The position numbers and the translations under genes are program-made. This document shows, piece after piece, positions 48,517 to 57,518 of a DNA stretch of 64,000 nucleotides. The notes beneath the pieces are model-generated. The model had not been told where the DNA came from, made no database searches, and saw only the letters and a list, made by a program, of their open reading frames with translations. The stretch's first letter is position 1; the number at the start of each line of letters is the position of its first letter. The stretch is from Xanthomonas campestris pv. phormiicola (GTDB lineage Bacteria > Pseudomonadota > Gammaproteobacteria > Xanthomonadales > Xanthomonadaceae), in assembly GCA_025666215.1 (NCBI GenBank), contig CP102593.1:3361001-3425000 (forward strand). The letters run 5' to 3'.

Positions 48517-48918
48517 TCACTCCTTGGACGGAGCCGGCTCGCTGTCGCCGTCGTCGTCTTCGGTTTGCTGCAGTTCCGGCATGTCGCGCAGCAGGTTGTC
48601 GATGCGCTCGCCGCGATCGACCGAATCGTCGTAGTGGAAATGCAGTTCGGGCACGTGGCGCAGCTTCATCGCCCGCGCCAGCTCGCTGCGCAGCTGCGGC
48701 GCCAGCTCTTTCAAGCCCTTGACCGCCTCGGCCGAGCGCTCCTGCATCAGCGCGGTGACGAACACCTTGGCATGGGCCAGGTCGCGGGTGACCTCGACAT
48801 CGGAAACGCTGACCGACGGCAGGCCGTGATCGCGCACGGCCGAATGCACGATCGTGCCCAGGTCGCGGCGGATCTGCGCGGACACGCGATCGGTACGGTG
48901 GAAGGATTTTGTTGCCAT
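48517..48918 (-). CDS. rbfA: Ribosome-binding factor A
   Basis: A 133-aa 30S maturation factor with a KH-like fold. It has [19 protein letters not shown] at the N-terminus, [18 protein letters not shown] and [20 protein letters not shown], all standard. The acidic C-terminal tail ([14 protein letters not shown]) is disordered. It starts at the ATG at 48918 and is separated from infB by a family B palindrome. Confidence 0.97.
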   Translation of the reverse strand: MATKSFHRTDRVSAQIRRDLGTIVHSAVRDHGLPSVSVSDVEVTRDLAHAKVFVTALMQERSAEAVKGLKELAPQLRSELARAMKLRHVPELHFHYDDSVDRGERIDNLLRDMPELQQTEDDDGDSEPAPSKE

Positions 48919-48937
48919 GGTCCGGAATCTCTTTTAT

Positions 48938-49030
48938 GCGGGACTCGGGACTCGGGACTCGGGACTCGGAAAAGCAAAAGCGACAGCTCTTACCTTTCCG
49001 GGTCCCGGGTCCCGGAACCCGAGTCCCGGC
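48938..49030. repeat. Heptamer palindromic repeat, family B, between infB and rbfA
   Basis: Four GGGACTC heptamers at 48939-48969 and an opposing arm of GGGTCCC/GAGTCCC units at 48999-49029, with a loop of about 30 bases. Nearly the whole infB-rbfA gap is this element, so it is transcribed within the operon. Confidence 0.9.
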
Positions 49031-49034
49031 TACA

Positions 49035-51743
49035 TCACAGCGTGCGCTGCACTTCGATGCGCTCGAAGCACTCGATCTGGTCGCCCGGCTTGACGTCGTT
49101 GTAGGCCTTCACGCCGATACCGCACTCGGTGCCGTTGCGCACCTCGTCGACGTTCTCCTTGAAGCGACGCAGCGATTCCAGCTCGCCCTCGAACACCACG
49201 GTGTTGTCGCGCAGCACGCGGATCGGCTTGTTGCGCTTGACCACGCCCTCCACCACCATGCAGCCGGCGACCGCGCCGAACTTGGAGCTGCGGAACACGT
49301 CGCGCACCTGCGCGGTACCGATGATCTCTTCGCGGATTTCCACGCCGAGCAGACCGGAGGCCACCTGCTTCACCTGGTCGATCACGTCATAGATGATCGA
49401 GAAGTAGCGCAGGTCCACGCCGTTGGTTTCGATGATGCGCCGCGCCGAAGCGTCCGCACGCACGTTGAAGCCGATCACCGTGGCCTTGGAGGCCAGCGCC
49501 GAGTTCGCATCGGACTCGGTGATGCCGCCGACGCCGGAGTGGATCACGTTGATCCGGATCTGCTCGTTGGACAGGGCCACCAGCGACTGCTTCAGCGCTT
49601 CCACCGAACCCTGCACGTCGGCCTTGATCACCAGGTTCAGCGACAGCTGGCCTTCGCCCTTGCCGAGCTGCGACATGATGTCTTCCATGCGGCTGCCCGC
49701 CGAGGACACCAGGCGCGATTCGCGGCGCTTGGTCTCGCGCTGCTGCGCCACGTCCTTGGCCAGGCGCTCGTCGTCGACCACGACGAAGTCGTCGCCGGCA
49801 TCCGGCACGCCGGACAGACCCAGCACCTGCACCGGGATCGACGGACCCGCCTCGGCCGGCTGGCCGCCGCTCTCGTCGAACAGCGCGCGCACGCGGCCGT
49901 ACTGCACGCCGCACACCAGGTAGTCGCCCTTCTTCAGGCTGCCCTGCTGCACCAGCACCGTCGCCACCGGGCCGCGGCCCTTGTCCAGCGAGGATTCGAT
50001 CACCACGCCGCTGGCGCGGCCGTCGAACACCGCCTTCAGTTCCAGCACTTCGGCCTGCAGCGAGATCGCGTCGAGCAGCGTGTCGATGCCCGCGCCGGTC
50101 TTGGCCGAGACTTCGACGAACTGGGTGTCGCCACCGAATTCTTCGGCGACCACGTCCTGCGACAGCAGTTCGTTCTTGACCCGCAGCGGATCGGCGCCGG
50201 ACTTGTCGATCTTGTTGACCGCCACGATCAGCGGCACGCCGGCCGCCTTGGCGTGCTTGACCGCCTCGATCGTCTGCGGCATCACGCCGTCGTCGGCCGC
50301 CACCACCAGCACCACGATGTCGGTCAGCTTGGCGCCGCGCGCGCGCATCGAGGTGAAGGCCGCATGGCCCGGGGTGTCCAGGAAGCTGATGACGCCGCGA
50401 TCGGTTTCGACGTGATACGCGCCGATGTGCTGGGTGATGCCGCCGGCTTCGCCGGAGGCGACCTTGGTGCGGCGGATGTAGTCCAGCAGCGAGGTCTTGC
50501 CGTGATCGACGTGGCCCATGATGGTGACCACCGGCGGACGCGGGCGCTTCTCGCCCTGCTCGTCCTCGGTGTGCGCCAGCAGCGCGTCCTCGGCATCGGC
50601 ACTGCCCGCGCGCACCGGCTTGTGGCCCAGCTCCTCGGTGATCAGCGCCGCGGTATCGTGGTCGATGGACTGGGTGATGGTGGCCATCACGCCCATCTTG
50701 AACAGCGCCTTGACCACGTCGCCGCCCTTCAGCGCGAGCTTCTGCGCCAGGTCGGCCACGGTGATCGTCTCGCCGATCGCCACTTCGCGCACCACCGGTG
50801 CGGTCGGACGCTCGAAGCCATGCGCGCCGCCGCCGCTGCGCGACGGCTCGGGCTGGCGACGGCCACCGCTGTTGCCGCCGCGCGGCTTGCCGCGCACGTT
50901 GGAACGGCGCGCGCGATCGGCCGCGGACAGGTGCAGCTGGCCGGCGAAGCGGCTGGTGCTGTCGTCGTCCTCGACGCCGGCGACCATGACGTGCGAGCCG
51001 CGGGTCTTGTGCTTGTTGCCGGCGTTGCGGTCGTCGCTGCGCGGCGCGGCCGGCTTCGGCGGATGGTGCGGCGCGGTGGCCGGACGCGGCGCACGCGGCG
51101 CGGCGGCGGCGCCGGTGCCGGCACCGGTAGTCGGGGTCGCCGCGGACGCAGGCACCGCCGCGGCGGCCGGCGGCGCCGACTCGGCTTCCAACGCGGCCTG
51201 CGCGGCCTTGCGCTCGGCTTCCACGCGGTCGCGCGCATCCTGCTCGGCCTGGCGCTTGCGCTCGATTTCCTCGGCGCGCGCACGGTCCTGCTCGGCGAGC
51301 TTCTGCTGTTCGGCCAGATTGCGCTGCTTGGAGGCTTCCAGCTTGCGCAGGATCTCGGCGCGCTCGTCATCCACCCGTCCGCCCGACGACATGCCCGCGC
51401 GCTCGGCAGCGAGGTCTTCGGCGGTCTTGACGTAGGTACGCTTCTGCCGGACCTCGACGTTGACCGTGGTCTTGCTGCGACCGGCGCTGACCGTCACTTC
51501 CTGCAGCTTGCGCCGGTTCAGGGTGATCTTCTTCGGCGCGGCCTGGGCTTCTTCCTCGACCGGCTTGTCGGTCTTGCCGTGGGTACGGCGCAGGAAGCCA
51601 AGCAGCTTCATCTTTTCGGTACTGGTCACGACCTGGTCGGGACCGCTGAACTTCATTCCGGCCTCGGCCAGTTGAACCAGCAGTTTATCGACCGGCGTGT
51701 TCACCAGTTCGGCCAGCTTGCGGATGGTGGTTTGCTGCGACAT
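49035..51743 (-). CDS. infB: Translation initiation factor IF-2
   Basis: 902 aa. The N-terminal IF2_N domain ([20 protein letters not shown]) is followed by a long charged Ala/Glu/Arg-rich helical linker (about 150-340). A second IF2_N unit ([20 protein letters not shown]) comes before the G domain with [20 protein letters not shown] and NKID. Domains II-IV bind the ribosome and fMet-tRNA; its gene shares the operon with initiator tRNA. Start at the ATG at 51743. Confidence 0.98.
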   Translation of the reverse strand: MSQQTTIRKLAELVNTPVDKLLVQLAEAGMKFSGPDQVVTSTEKMKLLGFLRRTHGKTDKPVEEEAQAAPKKITLNRRKLQEVTVSAGRSKTTVNVEVRQKRTYVKTAEDLAAERAGMSSGGRVDDERAEILRKLEASKQRNLAEQQKLAEQDRARAEEIERKRQAEQDARDRVEAERKAAQAALEAESAPPAAAAVPASAATPTTGAGTGAAAAPRAPRPATAPHHPPKPAAPRSDDRNAGNKHKTRGSHVMVAGVEDDDSTSRFAGQLHLSAADRARRSNVRGKPRGGNSGGRRQPEPSRSGGGAHGFERPTAPVVREVAIGETITVADLAQKLALKGGDVVKALFKMGVMATITQSIDHDTAALITEELGHKPVRAGSADAEDALLAHTEDEQGEKRPRPPVVTIMGHVDHGKTSLLDYIRRTKVASGEAGGITQHIGAYHVETDRGVISFLDTPGHAAFTSMRARGAKLTDIVVLVVAADDGVMPQTIEAVKHAKAAGVPLIVAVNKIDKSGADPLRVKNELLSQDVVAEEFGGDTQFVEVSAKTGAGIDTLLDAISLQAEVLELKAVFDGRASGVVIESSLDKGRGPVATVLVQQGSLKKGDYLVCGVQYGRVRALFDESGGQPAEAGPSIPVQVLGLSGVPDAGDDFVVVDDERLAKDVAQQRETKRRESRLVSSAGSRMEDIMSQLGKGEGQLSLNLVIKADVQGSVEALKQSLVALSNEQIRINVIHSGVGGITESDANSALASKATVIGFNVRADASARRIIETNGVDLRYFSIIYDVIDQVKQVASGLLGVEIREEIIGTAQVRDVFRSSKFGAVAGCMVVEGVVKRNKPIRVLRDNTVVFEGELESLRRFKENVDEVRNGTECGIGVKAYNDVKPGDQIECFERIEVQRTL

Positions 51744-51835
51744 TCGGATCCTATGATCTGGTTGGCGCCCCCTCGCGTGCGAAGGTAGCGCGGATTCTAA
51801 GCCCTGATCGGTTCAGGGCGGCATTCATCGCTGAC

Positions 51836-53347
51836 TCATTCGCCGCGTTCCAATCGGGCGATCTCCTCGGCACGGGCGGCCAGGATGAGCGCAGCGGCGC
51901 GCTCCTGGTCCACATCCTCGATGCCGAATTCGAGGATTTCGTCCGCAGCCAGATCCGACAGGTCCTCGCTGGTGCGCACGCCATGGCTGGCCAGCGCGTA
52001 AGCGGTGGCCTCGTCCATGCCTTCCAGCGACAGCAAATCCGCCGCCGGCACGCCGCTGTCGTCGCTTTCCTCGGCGGCCAGCGCCTCGTTGAGCAACGCA
52101 TCGCGCGCGCGGGCCCGCAGCTCCTCGACGATGTCCTCGTCGAAGCCTTCCACCGCCAGCAACTCGCCGACCGGCACGTAGGCGATTTCCTCGACCGAGT
52201 TGAAGCCCTCGGCGACCAGGATCGCGGCGATCTCCTCGTCCACTTCCAGCTTGTCCATGAACAGCTGGCGGGCGACGGTCTGCTCGGCCTCGGACTTGGC
52301 CGCGACCTGCTCGGCGGTCATCACGTTGAGCTGCCACCCGGTCAGGCGGCTGGCCAGACGCACGTTCTGGCCGCCCTTGCCGATCGCCTGGGCCAGCCGG
52401 TCTTCGGCCACCGCCAGGTCCATCGAGTGCTTTTCCTCGTCGACGATGATCGACTGCACCTCGGCCGGCGCCATCGCGTTGATGACGAAGTTGGCCGGGT
52501 TGTCGTTCCACAGCACGATGTCCACGCGCTCGCCGTTGAGCTCGTTGGACACCGCCTGCACGCGCGAACCGCGCATGCCGATGCAGGCGCCGATCGGATC
52601 GGTGCGGGTGTCGTGCGCCAGCACCGCGATCTTGGCGCGGTCGCCGGGATCGCGCGCGCAGGCCTTGATCTCGACCAGGCCCTGGCCCACTTCCGGCACT
52701 TCCAGCTTGAACAGCTCGATCATGAATTCCGGCGCGGCGCGGCTGATGAACAGCTGCGGGCCGCGCGGCTCCGAGCGCACTTCGGCCAGGTAGCCGCGGA
52801 CGCGGTCGCCGGCGCGCAGCACGTCGCGCGGGATGCCCTTGTCCTTGGGAATGAAGGCCTCGGCGTTGCCGCCCAGGTCGACATAGATGTTGCCGCGCTC
52901 GGCGCGCTTGACCACGCCGGTGACCAGCTCGCCGATGCGGTCCTTCCACGCGTCCACCACCTGCTGGCGCTCGGCCTCGCGCACGCGCTGCACGATCACC
53001 TGCTTGGCGGCCTGCGCGGCGATGCGCCCGAAATCCGGGTTCTCGATCTGCTCTTCGATGTAGTCGCCGACGTCCACGCCTTCGGCTTCGTCGACCGCGT
53101 CCATCAGGCGGATCTGCCGGTCCGGCGATTCCATCACCACGTCGTCGGCCACCACTTCCCAGCGGCGGTAGGTTTCGTAATTGCCGTCCTTGTGATCGAT
53201 GGTGACGCGCGTCAGCACGTCCTGATCGGGGTAGCGCTTCTTCGCCGCCGAGGCCAGGGCGGCCTCGATCGCGTCGAAGATCACTTCGCGCGGCACGCCT
53301 TTTTCGTTGGCCACCGCGTCGACTACCAGCAACAGTTCCTTGCTCAT
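51836..53347 (-). CDS. nusA: Transcription termination/antitermination factor NusA
   Basis: 503 aa. The N-terminal RNA polymerase-binding domain (about 1-130) starts [21 protein letters not shown]. An S1 domain ([20 protein letters not shown]) and KH domains ([22 protein letters not shown] and [18 protein letters not shown]) follow. Two C-terminal acidic repeats (about 365-500, with [15 protein letters not shown]) resemble AR1/AR2. Start at the ATG at 53347, which overlaps the rimP stop in an ATGA. Confidence 0.98.
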   Translation of the reverse strand: MSKELLLVVDAVANEKGVPREVIFDAIEAALASAAKKRYPDQDVLTRVTIDHKDGNYETYRRWEVVADDVVMESPDRQIRLMDAVDEAEGVDVGDYIEEQIENPDFGRIAAQAAKQVIVQRVREAERQQVVDAWKDRIGELVTGVVKRAERGNIYVDLGGNAEAFIPKDKGIPRDVLRAGDRVRGYLAEVRSEPRGPQLFISRAAPEFMIELFKLEVPEVGQGLVEIKACARDPGDRAKIAVLAHDTRTDPIGACIGMRGSRVQAVSNELNGERVDIVLWNDNPANFVINAMAPAEVQSIIVDEEKHSMDLAVAEDRLAQAIGKGGQNVRLASRLTGWQLNVMTAEQVAAKSEAEQTVARQLFMDKLEVDEEIAAILVAEGFNSVEEIAYVPVGELLAVEGFDEDIVEELRARARDALLNEALAAEESDDSGVPAADLLSLEGMDEATAYALASHGVRTSEDLSDLAADEILEFGIEDVDQERAAALILAARAEEIARLERGE

Positions 53348-53991
53348 TCTTTCGCTCCGCGCGCAGCCTTGTCGGCTGCCGGTTCGTTGGATGGTTTCTT
53401 ATTGGATTTTGCGGTCTTGCCGGCCGGCTTGGGGCGCTTGGCCGGCAGCTTGGGAGTGCTACCCGGCTGCTTGGGCGTCTTGCCCGGCTTGGTCGGGGCC
53501 AGGCCCAGCGCCGCCCAGTCGGGCAGGATCCGCGCCTTGTCGATATTGTCGAAGTCCACCGCCAGTTCGGCGCCGTCGACCTCGAACACGATGCGGCCGG
53601 CGTCCACGTCCACCTGGGCGATGCGCCCCTGCAGGCGCCGACGGCCCTGCTGCGGCAGCTTCAACACCACCTTGGCCGATTCGTCCTGGTGGCGCGCGAA
53701 CTGCGCGGCGGTGAACAGCGGACGGTCCACGCCGGGCGAGGACACTTCCAGCGTGTAGTTGCCGCTGATCGGATCTTCCACGTCCAGCTGCGCCGACACT
53801 TCGCGGCTGACCCGCTCGCAATCGTCGATGTTGACGATGCGCTCGGGCTGCTCGGCCAGCGGTACGTCGATATACAGGCGCAGCGTGGCGCCGCCCGGGG
53901 CCGGCAGGTATTCCGCCCCCAGCAGTTCCAGACCCAACGCGTCCACGGTCGGGCCCAGCAGATTCGCGATTTCGTTTGCCTTGTCGCTCAC
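53344..53991 (-). CDS. rimP: Ribosome maturation factor RimP
   Basis: 215 aa from a GTG at 53991, preceded by AGGCAGG. The family core (about 1-160) includes [37 protein letters not shown] and [15 protein letters not shown]. The last about 50 residues are a Pro/Lys-rich low-complexity tail ([20 protein letters not shown] and on), longer than in Escherichia coli RimP. It overlaps nusA by four bases. The longer ORF start at 54192 would run through the hairpin upstream and is rejected. Confidence 0.95.
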   Translation of the reverse strand: MSDKANEIANLLGPTVDALGLELLGAEYLPAPGGATLRLYIDVPLAEQPERIVNIDDCERVSREVSAQLDVEDPISGNYTLEVSSPGVDRPLFTAAQFARHQDESAKVVLKLPQQGRRRLQGRIAQVDVDAGRIVFEVDGAELAVDFDNIDKARILPDWAALGLAPTKPGKTPKQPGSTPKLPAKRPKPAGKTAKSNKKPSNEPAADKAARGAKE

Positions 53992-54055
53992 AGCCTGCCT
54001 TGCATTTGAATGAATGATTCGGTCCTGGCGGTTTTCCCGGACCCCGGAAACGACA

Positions 54056-54075
54056 AAGGGCCCGTTGGGCCCCTT
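54056..54075. terminator. Hairpin between metY and rimP
   Basis: AAGGGCCC-GTT-GGGCCCCTT with short T runs on the minus strand (CCCTTTGTCGTTT). It lies between the initiator tRNA and rimP, where it may partly terminate or mark a tRNA processing site. Confidence 0.6.
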
Positions 54076-54195
54076 GTCCGGTACGACTCCGGTAAAGCTG
54101 GATTCCGGTTGCAAAGACGGGAACATGCGTCTTCGCGAAGCCCAGATTTCCCTACCGCAGGCAACCGGTGAACTGGTTGCCGCTGTAGACAAATA

Positions 54196-54272
54196 TGGTA
54201 GCGGGGGCAGGATTTGAACCTGCGACCTTCGGGTTATGAGCCCGACGAGCTGCCAGACTGCTCCACCCCGCA
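54196..54272 (-). tRNA. metY: Initiator tRNA-fMet (anticodon CAT), metY
   Basis: A 77-base cloverleaf on the minus strand: TGCGGGG acceptor 5' half, anticodon loop CTCATAA with three G-C pairs (GGG/CCC) at the loop side, T-arm CAGGTTCAAATCCTG, and encoded CCA. The first base pair (1:72) is a T-T mismatch; an unpaired 1:72 and the three G-C pairs are initiator hallmarks. It leads the rimP-nusA-infB operon as in other proteobacteria. Confidence 0.96.
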
Positions 54273-54283
54273 GCAGAAGCGGA

Positions 54284-54312
54284 ATTATGAAGAATCAGCG
54301 CGATGATTGCAA
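54284..54312 (-). promoter_or_regulatory. Candidate sigma-70 promoter of the metY-rimP-nusA-infB operon
   Basis: On the minus strand: TTGCAA (54312-54307), a 17-base spacer and CATAAT (54289-54284), placed 12 bases upstream of the tRNA 5' end. Spacing is ideal and the -10 box matches 5 of 6. Confidence 0.7.
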
Positions 54313-54418
54313 GCCCTGATTTTCATCCGACCCGGTGGCGATGCCGCCGGTCTTCGAGACACATGATAACCGCAAGCGACCGGAAGCGGAATAGCGATAG
54401 CGTCGATCGATGCACAAA

Positions 54419-54449
54419 CGACAACGCCGCCAGGACGGCGGCGTTGTCG
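54419..54449. terminator. Terminator after nuoN
   Basis: Very stable 13-pair hairpin CGACAACGCCGCC-loop-CGGCGGCGTTGTCG, 34 bases past the nuoN stop, followed on the minus strand by TTTGTG. It probably ends the nuo operon. Confidence 0.75.
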
Positions 54450-54482
54450 CAAACAGCTTGAAAACAGCGCTTTGGCGCGCGA

Positions 54483-55961
54483 TCAGGCCAGATGCGCGAA
54501 CGCGCGCTGGCACCACGCCATCAGCGGGCTCCAGGCCAGGCCCAGCGCCAGCAAGCCGATCGCATTGACGCCGAGCACCACGCCGAGCACGCGGTCGTCG
54601 TTGGCCGGCAACGGCTCGCCGACCGGCTCGTCGAAATACATCACCTTGATCACGCGCAGGTAGTAGAACGCACCGATCACCGCGCACAGCACCGACAGGA
54701 TCGCCAGGCCGGTCCACCACAGGTTGTCGGTCGGCACCGCGAGCACCGCGCCGAGCACCGCCAGCTTGGCCCAGAAGCCCAGGAACGGCGGCACGCCCGC
54801 CAGCGAGGCCATGATGCACAGCACCAGCAGCGCCATCCACGGGTTGCGCGCGTTCAGGCCCTTGAAGTCGTCGATGTGCTCGGCCTCGAAGCCCTTGCGC
54901 GACATCGCGATGATCGCGCCGAACGAGGCGGTGGACATCACCGCGTAGCAGATCGCATAGAACAGCGCCGCCGCATAGCCGCGCTCGCCGCCGCCGGCCA
55001 CGCCGAGCAGCAGGAAGCCGATGTGCGAGACCGTGGAATACGCCAGCATGCGCTTGAGGTTGCTCTGTGCCAGCGCCATCAGGTTGCCGACCAGCAGCGA
55101 CAGCGCGGCCAGGCCGCCGACCACCCAGTGCCACTGCTCGGCCAGCGGGCCGACGCCCACTTCCAGCAGCCGGTAGGCCATGCCGAACGCGGCCAGCTTC
55201 GAGGCCGAGCTGATGAACAGCGCGACCGGTGCCGGCGCGCCCTGGTACACGTCGGGCAGCCACATGTGGAACGGCGCGGCGCCGAGCTTGAACGCCACCC
55301 CGGCGATCATGAAGAGGGTGCCGGTCAGCAGCAGCGTGCGCTCGTGGGTGGAACCGATCGCCTCGTGGATGCCGGTCAGGCTCAGCGTGCCGGTGGCGCC
55401 GTAGATCAGCGACATGCCGTACAGCAGCAGGCCCGAGGCCAGCGAGCCGAGCACGATGTACTTCATCGCCGCTTCGGTGGCCATGCCGTTGTCGCGGTTC
55501 GACGCGACCAGCGCGTACGAGCACAGCGCCAGCAGCTCCAGGCCCAGGTACACCATCAGCAGGCTACCGGCCGAGACCAGGATCATCATGCCGACCGTGG
55601 CGAACAGCACCAGCACCGGGATCTCGCCCTGGTACAGCTTGCGCTCGCGCAGGTAGCTCCAGCCGTAGATCAGGGTCAGCGCGCTGAGCCCGACGATCAC
55701 CGTCTTCATCACGTCGGCGGCGGCATCGCGCACGAACATGCCGTTGAACACCTCGCCCTGCCCGCCCACGCCGGCGAGCAGCATCGCGAACACCGCGACC
55801 AGGATCGCCACCGAGACGATGTGGGTCCAGGCCTTGTTGCGCTCGCTGATGAACAGATCGAGCATCAGCAGGGCGAAGGCGCCGCCGGTCAGCACCAGCT
55901 CGGGGAGCAGGGGCGGCAGGTCGACGGCGGTCAGGGGCAGTAGCGCAGGGGTGGTCATCAT
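54483..55961 (-). CDS. nuoN: NADH-quinone oxidoreductase subunit N
   Basis: About 492 aa; the start is the ATG at 55961 (a second ATG follows directly). An antiporter-like membrane subunit of complex I with 13 to 14 hydrophobic segments. It has YLGLELLALCSYALVA (Glu and neighbouring residues of TM5), FKLGAAPFHMWLPDVYQGAP (Lys-containing proton channel helix) and LKRMLAYSTVSHIGFLLLG. Last gene of the operon, followed by a strong hairpin. Confidence 0.97.
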   Translation of the reverse strand: MMTTPALLPLTAVDLPPLLPELVLTGGAFALLMLDLFISERNKAWTHIVSVAILVAVFAMLLAGVGGQGEVFNGMFVRDAAADVMKTVIVGLSALTLIYGWSYLRERKLYQGEIPVLVLFATVGMMILVSAGSLLMVYLGLELLALCSYALVASNRDNGMATEAAMKYIVLGSLASGLLLYGMSLIYGATGTLSLTGIHEAIGSTHERTLLLTGTLFMIAGVAFKLGAAPFHMWLPDVYQGAPAPVALFISSASKLAAFGMAYRLLEVGVGPLAEQWHWVVGGLAALSLLVGNLMALAQSNLKRMLAYSTVSHIGFLLLGVAGGGERGYAAALFYAICYAVMSTASFGAIIAMSRKGFEAEHIDDFKGLNARNPWMALLVLCIMASLAGVPPFLGFWAKLAVLGAVLAVPTDNLWWTGLAILSVLCAVIGAFYYLRVIKVMYFDEPVGEPLPANDDRVLGVVLGVNAIGLLALGLAWSPLMAWCQRAFAHLA

Positions 55962-55995
55962 CAAATCTCTGGAATCATTTCGCTCGACGGCCCGA

Positions 55996-57498
55996 TTACA
56001 GCTTGCTGGTGGCGATCTGCGCCGCCAGCTTTGCGATCGAGGGTTCCATCAGGTCGGTCAGCGGCTTCGGATACAGGCCCAGGGCCAGCACGCCTGCCGC
56101 GAACACGCCCAGCACCAAGGCCTCGCGGCCGTTGATGTCCTTCAGTTCGGCCACGTGCGCGTTGGCCACTTCGCCGAAGAACACGCGCCGGTACAGCCAC
56201 AGGGTGTAGGCGGCGGTGATCACCAGGGTGGTGCCCGCACCGACGGCCAGCAGCGGATGGGTCTGGAAGCTGGCCATGAGCACCATGAACTCGCCGACGA
56301 AGCCGCTGGTGCCGGGCAGGCCCGCATTGGCCATGAAGAACAGCATCGAGAACGACGCGAACCACGGCATCACGTTGGCCACGCCGCCGTAGTCGGCGAT
56401 GCGGCGGGTATGCATGCGGTCGTAGAGCACGCCGACGCAGGAGAACATCGCGCCGGACACGAAGCCGTGCGAGATCATCTGCACCATCGCGCCCTGCAGG
56501 CCCAGGCGCGCCGCATCGGCGCTGCCGAAGCCGACCAGGGCGAAGGCGACGAAGGTGCCCAGGGTGACGAAGCCCATGTGCGCGATCGACGAATACGCGA
56601 TCAGCTTCTTCATGTCGTCCTGCACCAGCGCGACCAGGCCGACGTAGATCACCGCGATCAGCGACAGCGCGATCACCAGCCAGGCCCATTCGTTGCTGGC
56701 GTCGGGCAGGATCGGCAGGTTGAAGCGCAGGAAGCCGTAGCCGCCGATCTTCAGCGCGATCGCCGCCAGGATCACCGAACCGGCGGTCGGCGCCTCCACG
56801 TGCGCGTCCGGCAGCCAGGTGTGCACCGGGAACATCGGCACCTTGACCGCGAACGCGATCAGGAACGCGAAGAACAACCAGGTCTGTTCCTTGGAGGTCA
56901 GCGACAGCTGGTACAGGTCGGCGAGCTGGAAGCTGCCGCCCTTCAGGTACAGGTAGATCAACCCGACCAGCATCAGCACCGAGCCGAGGAAGGTGTACAG
57001 GAAGAACTTGACCGCGGCGTAGATGCGGCGCGGGCCGCCCCAGATGCCGATGATCAGGAACATCGGGATCAGCATCGCCTCGAAGAACACGTAGAACAGC
57101 ATCGCGTCGGTGGCGGCGAAGATGCCGACGGTGACGCCTTCCAGGATCAGGAACGCGGCCACGTACTGGTTGACCCGCTTCTCGATCGAGGTCCAGGCGC
57201 CGATCAGCGCCAGCACCGTGACCAGCGTGGTCAGCACGATCAGCGCGATCGCGATGCCATCGACGCCGAGGTTGTAGCCGATGTCGTAGGCCGGGATCCA
57301 CGCATGGGTCTCGACGAACTGCAGCGCGTCGCTGGCGTAGTCGAAGCCGGTGAGCAGCGGCAGGCTGAGGGCGAAGGTCAGCAACGCGACCAGCAGCGAC
57401 GCCCAGCGCGCCGCCTTGGCGTCGCGCAACGCGAGGATCAGCGCGCCGCCGAGGATCGGCAGCCAGATCAGGAGAGTCAGTAGGGGCCAGTTCGACAC
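55996..57498 (-). CDS. nuoM: NADH-quinone oxidoreductase subunit M
   Basis: A 500-aa antiporter-like complex I subunit with about 14 membrane segments. It has FYVFFEAMLIPMFLIIGIWGG (conserved Glu), FAVKVPMFPVHTWLPDAHVEAP, the proton-channel Lys region, and MKKLIAYSSIAHMGFVTLG. It uses a GTG start at 57498 after GGAATAAG. It lies between nuoL and nuoN. Confidence 0.97.
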   Translation of the reverse strand: MSNWPLLTLLIWLPILGGALILALRDAKAARWASLLVALLTFALSLPLLTGFDYASDALQFVETHAWIPAYDIGYNLGVDGIAIALIVLTTLVTVLALIGAWTSIEKRVNQYVAAFLILEGVTVGIFAATDAMLFYVFFEAMLIPMFLIIGIWGGPRRIYAAVKFFLYTFLGSVLMLVGLIYLYLKGGSFQLADLYQLSLTSKEQTWLFFAFLIAFAVKVPMFPVHTWLPDAHVEAPTAGSVILAAIALKIGGYGFLRFNLPILPDASNEWAWLVIALSLIAVIYVGLVALVQDDMKKLIAYSSIAHMGFVTLGTFVAFALVGFGSADAARLGLQGAMVQMISHGFVSGAMFSCVGVLYDRMHTRRIADYGGVANVMPWFASFSMLFFMANAGLPGTSGFVGEFMVLMASFQTHPLLAVGAGTTLVITAAYTLWLYRRVFFGEVANAHVAELKDINGREALVLGVFAAGVLALGLYPKPLTDLMEPSIAKLAAQIATSKL

Positions 57499-57518
57499 GT
57501 GTTCTTATTCCGTACAGG

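Noticed and set aside
48284..49030. CRISPR array or variable tandem repeat
   Set aside because: The 7-base units have no unique spacers, and the layout is an inverted repeat. No cas gene is nearby.
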